From contig JBEYHY010000006.1 of the NCBI GenBank assembly GCA_040635515.1, positions 1 to 64,000 on the forward strand: a DNA stretch of 64,000 bases, written 5' to 3'. Under the pieces are notes generated by a model, which was not told the origin of the DNA, did not search any database, and saw only the letters and a list, made by a program, of their open reading frames with translations. The translations under genes and the position numbers were made by a program. This DNA comes from Prauserella_A sp040635515. Its GTDB lineage: Bacteria > Actinomycetota > Actinomycetes > Mycobacteriales > Pseudonocardiaceae. Shown in pieces: positions 59,681 through 64,000 of this stretch; position 1 is the stretch's first letter, and every line of letters begins with the position of its first letter.

Positions 59681-59962
59681 TTACTTGGCCTTCTCGCGGA
59701 TCTCGACCAGCCGCCAACGCTTGGTGGCGGACGTCGGCCGGGTCTCCATCAGCAGTACCCGGTCACCCACGCCAGCGGTGTTCTGCTCGTCGTGCGCCTT
59801 CACCTTCTTGGTGGAGCGCAGGACCTTGCTGTACCGCGGGTGCTTCTTGCGGTCCTCGAGCTCGACGACGATCGTCTTGTCCATCTTGTCGGACACCACG
59901 AGGCCCTCACGGACCTTCCGGTAGTTACGACCGGAATCCTTCTTCTGCACCGGCTCGGTCAT
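59681..59962 (-). CDS. rpsQ: 30S ribosomal protein S17
   Basis: The 93 residues contain RKVREGLVVSDKMDKTIVVELEDRKKHPRYSKVLRSTKKVKAHDE. The start overlaps rpmC by ATGA. Confidence 0.98.
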   Translation of the reverse strand: MTEPVQKKDSGRNYRKVREGLVVSDKMDKTIVVELEDRKKHPRYSKVLRSTKKVKAHDEQNTAGVGDRVLLMETRPTSATKRWRLVEIREKAK

Positions 59963-60207
59963 GCCGCACCTTCACTCTCGTTCTCCTCGGGCGCGATGGA
60001 CAGCCCGAGTTCGCGCTCACGCATCACGGTGTAGATGCGGGCGATGTCCGCACGAACCGTGCGCAGCCTGCGGTTGTTGTCGAGCTGACCAGTCGCCATC
60101 TGGAACCGGAGGTTGAACAGCTCCTCCTTGGCTTCCTTCAGGCGGAGCACAAGCTCCTCCGCAGTGAGCTCACGAAGCTCTGACGAAGCAACACCTGCAG
60201 CCGCCAT
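59959..60207 (-). CDS. rpmC: 50S ribosomal protein L29
   Basis: The 82 residues include SELRELTAEELVLRLKEAKEELFNLRFQMATGQLDNNRRLRTVRADIARIYTVMRERE. L29 lies at the tunnel exit. It overlaps rplP by one base. Confidence 0.97.
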   Translation of the reverse strand: MAAAGVASSELRELTAEELVLRLKEAKEELFNLRFQMATGQLDNNRRLRTVRADIARIYTVMRERELGLSIAPEENESEGAA

Positions 60208-60626
60208 CAGAACTCACCACCTTCGCGCGTCACGATCCGGCACTTCATCGGGAGTTTGTGGATCGCGCGGCGCAACGCCTCGCGGGCCACTGTCTCGTTC
60301 GGGAAGCTCATCTCGAACATCACTCGACCCGGCTTCACGTTGGCGACCCACCACTCGGGCGAGCCCTTACCCGAACCCATGCGGGTTTCCGCGGGCTTCT
60401 TGGTGAGCGGCCGGTCGGGGAAGATGTTGATCCAGATCTTCCCGCCACGCTTGATGTGCCTTGTCATGGCAATACGCGCGGACTCGATCTGCCGGTTGGT
60501 CACGTAGCTGTGCTCAAGCGCCTGGATGCCGAACTCACCAAAGTTCACCTTGGTGCCGCCCTTGGCGGCACCGGCCCGCTTGGGCGAGTGCTGCTTACGG
60601 TGCTTGACCTTGCGTGGGATGAGCAC
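60207..60626 (-). CDS. rplP: 50S ribosomal protein L16
   Basis: The 139 residues begin MLIPRKVKHRKQHSPKRAGAAKGGTKVNFGEFGIQALE and include RMGSGKGSPEWWVANVKPGRVMFEM. L16 shapes the A-site region of the large subunit. Confidence 0.98.
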   Translation of the reverse strand: MLIPRKVKHRKQHSPKRAGAAKGGTKVNFGEFGIQALEHSYVTNRQIESARIAMTRHIKRGGKIWINIFPDRPLTKKPAETRMGSGKGSPEWWVANVKPGRVMFEMSFPNETVAREALRRAIHKLPMKCRIVTREGGEF

Positions 60627-60629
60627 GCC

Positions 60630-61487
60630 TCAGCCCTCCGTTTTCTCTGTGGCGTCCGGAGACGCCACCTGCGGGGCCTGGCTGGCCGCGGCGTCGGTGT
60701 CGCTCTGGGCGCCACCCTGCGAAGCCGCGGCAGCCCGGCCGGCCTCGGTCGACGTCGGCGTGGTGCCCGAGGAGCCGGAACGACGCCGGGAAGGACGCTC
60801 ACGGCGCGGGGCCCTGTCGGCCGCGGCAGCGGCGTCGCGCTCGGCGCGGCCCTTCAGGCCACCGACGATGTCGCCCTTGTAGATCCACACCTTCACACCG
60901 ATGCGACCGAACGTCGTACGGGCCTCGAAGAAGCCGTAGTCGATGTCGGCACGCAGGGTGTGCAGCGGGACGCGGCCGTCGCGGTAGTGCTCGGAGCGAG
61001 ACATCTCGGCACCGCCGAGACGACCGCTGCACTGCACGCGAATGCCCTTGACCTGCGGGGACCGCATGGACGTCTGGATTGCCTTACGCATCGCACGACG
61101 GAAAGCGACCCGGTTCGAGAGCTGCTCAGCAACACCCTGCGCGACGAGCTGGGCGTCGGCCTCGGGGTTCTTCACCTCAAGGATGTTGAGCTGCACCTGC
61201 TTGCCGGTGAGCTTCTCCAGCGCACCACGGATGCGGTCGGCTTCGGCACCACGGCGGCCGATCACGATGCCCGGCCTCGCGGTGTGGATGTCGACCCTGA
61301 CGCGGTCGCGGGTGCGCTCGATCTCGACCTTGGAGATACCCGCGCGCTCCATGCCCGTGGACAGCAGCTTGCGGATCTTCACGTCCTCGGCCACGTACTC
61401 CGAGTACTGCTTGTCGGCGTACCAGCGCGACTTCCAGTCCGTGGTGATCCCGAGCCGGAAGCCGTGCGGGTTGATTTTCTGGCCCAC
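60630..61487 (-). CDS. rpsC: 30S ribosomal protein S3
   Basis: The 285 residues begin with a GTG (MGQKINPHGFRLGITTDWKSRWYADKQYSEYVAED), have the KH domain (IVIGRRGAEADRIRGALEKL) and the C-terminal S3 domain to about 215, then an Ala/Ser/Thr-rich tail of about 70 residues typical of actinobacteria. It shares one base with the rplV stop (TAGTG). Confidence 0.98.
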   Translation of the reverse strand: MGQKINPHGFRLGITTDWKSRWYADKQYSEYVAEDVKIRKLLSTGMERAGISKVEIERTRDRVRVDIHTARPGIVIGRRGAEADRIRGALEKLTGKQVQLNILEVKNPEADAQLVAQGVAEQLSNRVAFRRAMRKAIQTSMRSPQVKGIRVQCSGRLGGAEMSRSEHYRDGRVPLHTLRADIDYGFFEARTTFGRIGVKVWIYKGDIVGGLKGRAERDAAAAADRAPRRERPSRRRSGSSGTTPTSTEAGRAAAASQGGAQSDTDAAASQAPQVASPDATEKTEG

Positions 61488-61900
61488 TACCGGCCACCTG
61501 CCTTCTTCTTGCTCTTGGACTTGGCTTCCGGCCGCGACTCGACCTCGACCGTGATGTGGCTCGTCCGCTTGCGGATCCGGTAGGCGCGGCCCTGGGCACG
61601 CGGCCGGATGCGCTTGAGGGTCGGGCCCTCGTCGGCATAAGCGTTCTTGATCCAGAGCGTGTCCGGATCGAGGTCGAGGTTGTTCTCGGCGTTGGCCATG
61701 GCGCTCGCGAGCACCTTCGCCACGGGGTCGCTGGCCGCCTGCGGGGCGAACCGGAGCACGGCAAGAGCCTCGTTGGCGTTGCGACCCTTGATCAGCTCGA
61801 TCACCCGGCGCACCTTGGTCGGCGAGTCCCGGACGAAGCGAGCCCGGGCGTAAGCCGTCGGCAGTTCCTCCACGGCTGCACCCTCCTCACGCACGTTCAT
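61487..61900 (-). CDS. rplV: 50S ribosomal protein L22
   Basis: The 137 residues contain ARARFVRDSPTKVRRVIELIKGRNANEALAVLRF and the tunnel-loop region LKRIRPRAQGRAYRIRKRTSHITVEVE. Confidence 0.98.
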   Translation of the reverse strand: MNVREEGAAVEELPTAYARARFVRDSPTKVRRVIELIKGRNANEALAVLRFAPQAASDPVAKVLASAMANAENNLDLDPDTLWIKNAYADEGPTLKRIRPRAQGRAYRIRKRTSHITVEVESRPEAKSKSKKKAGGR

Positions 61901-61927
61901 CGTCTAGTTCCTCTTCTCGGTGCGCGC

Positions 61928-62209
61928 TCAGCGGCGACGCGACTTGCGGTCGTCCTTGATGTGCCCCTTGAAGGTTCGCGTGGGTGCGAACTCGCCAAGC
62001 TTGTGGCCCACCATGGCCTCGGTGACGAACACCGGGACGTGCTTGCGGCCGTCGTGCACCGCAATGGTGTGTCCCAGCATGTCCGGAATGATCGTCGACC
62101 TGCGGGACCAGGTCTTGATCACGGTCTTCTTGCCCGACTCGTTGAGCACGTCCACCTTCTTGAGCAGGTGGTCGTCCACGAACGGGCCCTTCTTCAGGCT
62201 GCGCGGCAT
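61928..62209 (-). CDS. rpsS: 30S ribosomal protein S19
   Basis: The 93 residues MPRSLKKGPFVDDHLLKKV...STIIPDMLGHTIAVHDGRKHVPVFVTEAMVGHKLGEFAPTR are invariant features of S19 in the small-subunit head. Confidence 0.98.
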   Translation of the reverse strand: MPRSLKKGPFVDDHLLKKVDVLNESGKKTVIKTWSRRSTIIPDMLGHTIAVHDGRKHVPVFVTEAMVGHKLGEFAPTRTFKGHIKDDRKSRRR

Positions 62210-62227
62210 GTTCTTCTACCTCCCTGC

Positions 62228-63061
<834 letters not shown>

Positions 63062-63075
63062 GTCTTCTCAGTCCC

Positions 63076-63387
63076 TTACGCGGCTGGTCCGCCGAAGATC
63101 TCGATCGGCTTGCTCTCGGCCGACAGGGTCACAATGGCGCGCTTGGTGTCCTTGCGCTTGCCATAGCCGTACCGGGTGCGCTTGCGCTTTCCTGGCCGGT
63201 TGAGCGTGTTCACGCTGATGACCTTCACGCCGAACACCTTCTCGACCGCGATCTTGATCTCGGTCTTGTTGGCGTCGGGACGAACCAGGAACGTGTACTT
63301 GTGGTCTTCGAGCAGTCCGTAGGACTTCTCGGAGATCACCGGCGCGACCAGGATGTCGCGCGGGTCGGGGATCGCCACGGAGCTCAC
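63076..63387 (-). CDS. rplW: 50S ribosomal protein L23
   Basis: The 103 residues include DPRDILVAPVISEKSYGLLEDHKYTFLVRPDANKTEIKIAVEKVFGVKV. L23 is the docking site for trigger factor and SRP at the tunnel exit. The start overlaps rplD by ATGA. Confidence 0.98.
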   Translation of the reverse strand: MSSVAIPDPRDILVAPVISEKSYGLLEDHKYTFLVRPDANKTEIKIAVEKVFGVKVISVNTLNRPGKRKRTRYGYGKRKDTKRAIVTLSAESKPIEIFGGPAA

Positions 63388-64000
63388 TGCTCGTCACTCC
63401 CTTCCGAGACCTCGCCGGACCTCGCGGTGGCCTTGACGCCCTTGCCCTTCGCGGGGCCCGCGACGAACGAGTCGAACGCGGCCTTCGTGAAGATCACGTC
63501 GTCGTTGACCAGCACGTCGTACGTGTTGAGCTGGTCAGGCGCGATGATGTGGACGTGGGTGAGGTTCCGCACCGACAGCCAGCTCAGTTCGTCGTCGCGG
63601 TTGAGCACGACGAGAACCCGCTTGGCCTGTGTCAGCGAGCCCAGCACCTTCTTGGCGTCCTTTGTGGACGGCTTCTCGCCGGTCACCAGCTCGGTGACGA
63701 CGTGAAGCTGGCCGGAACGAGCCCTGTCCGAGAGGGCGCCCCGCAGAGCGGCCGCCTTCATCTTCTTCGGGGTCCGCTGGCTGTAGTCCCTCGGCGTGGG
63801 GCCGTGCACCGTGCCACCACCGGTGAACTGGGGTGCGCGAACCGAACCCTGGCGGGCACGACCGGTGCCCTTCTGCCGGTAAGGCTTACGGCCACCGCCG
63901 CGGGTCTCACCGCGGGTCTTCGTGTCGTGCGTGCCCTGGCGCGCCGCGGCGAGCTGAGCCACGACGACCTGGTGCATCAGCGGAATGTTCGCCTGCACGT
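63384..64000 (-). CDS. rplD: 50S ribosomal protein L4 (5' end outside the window)
   Basis: About 205 residues are visible: VQANIPLMHQVVVAQLAAARQGTHDTKTRGETRGGGRKPYRQKGTGRARQGSVRAPQ and the L4 C-terminal domain. Family members have roughly 20-30 more residues upstream, so the true start lies beyond base 64000; the GTG-like codon at 63998 should not be taken as the start. Confidence 0.95.
   Translation of the reverse strand, partial: VQANIPLMHQVVVAQLAAARQGTHDTKTRGETRGGGRKPYRQKGTGRARQGSVRAPQFTGGGTVHGPTPRDYSQRTPKKMKAAALRGALSDRARSGQLHVVTELVTGEKPSTKDAKKVLGSLTQAKRVLVVLNRDDELSWLSVRNLTHVHIIAPDQLNTYDVLVNDDVIFTKAAFDSFVAGPAKGKGVKATARSGEVSEGSDEQ

Overview
The window comes from a high-GC actinobacterium, most probably of the order Pseudonocardiales (Amycolatopsis/Saccharomonospora/Prauserella-like; genus not determined). 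The evidence is the GC-rich third-position codon use, the many GTG starts, the His-tailed GroEL1 next to groES under a CIRCE element, the ESX-4-type secretion locus beside rplM-rpsI-glmM, and the rplO / secY-adk-map / infA-rpmJ-rpsM-rpsK-rpsD-rpoA-rplQ-truA order. From memory, the backbone is collinear with the Mycobacterium tuberculosis region from groEL1 to the ribosomal protein cluster.

Layout. 1-4.5 kb: groES-groEL1 and tsaB-rimI-tsaD (t6A tRNA modification, ribosomal protein acetylation). 4.7-8.9 kb: an accessory block with a DUF1772-like membrane protein, a GntR repressor with clear operators, malonyl-CoA synthetase matB and a fused carboxyltransferase. 9.0-11.7 kb: tsaE, an alpha/beta hydrolase and alanine racemase. 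11.7-16.6 kb: a second accessory block with a polyol dehydrogenase-DeoR-xylulokinase operon that runs into alr, and a divergent PadR-SGNH hydrolase pair. 16.6-20 kb: nnr and glmS. 20.1-26.6 kb: an alpha/beta hydrolase facing a coupled six-gene operon that joins two type VII secretion substrate-like proteins and a basic protein to an acyl carrier protein, an active ketosynthase and a catalytically dead ketosynthase partner. 26.7-29.2 kb: glmM, rpsI, rplM. 29.4-45.9 kb: an ESX-4-like type VII secretion locus (lipoprotein, DUF4333 protein, two WXG100 proteins, Hsp70-type fusion protein, EccC, EccD, MycP, EccB, EccE and a coupled 240-aa protein). 46.1-47 kb: a DUF559-type protein. 47-52 kb: truA, rplQ, rpoA, rpsD, rpsK, rpsM, rpmJ, infA. 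52.3-54.9 kb: map, adk, secY. 55.4-64 kb: the spc and S10 clusters from rplO back to a partial rplD, cut by the window edge.

Two things stand out. The first is the operon that couples type VII substrate-like genes to a minimal ACP-KS-KS-beta set, next to a secretion locus that could export the substrates. The second is a family of about 18 short palindromes with core GCGTTTAGC-SS-GCTAAACGC. They lie mostly in intergenic spaces, sometimes as inverted pairs with arms of up to 27 bp, and several have entered coding sequences. No tRNA, rRNA, insertion sequence or CRISPR array was seen.
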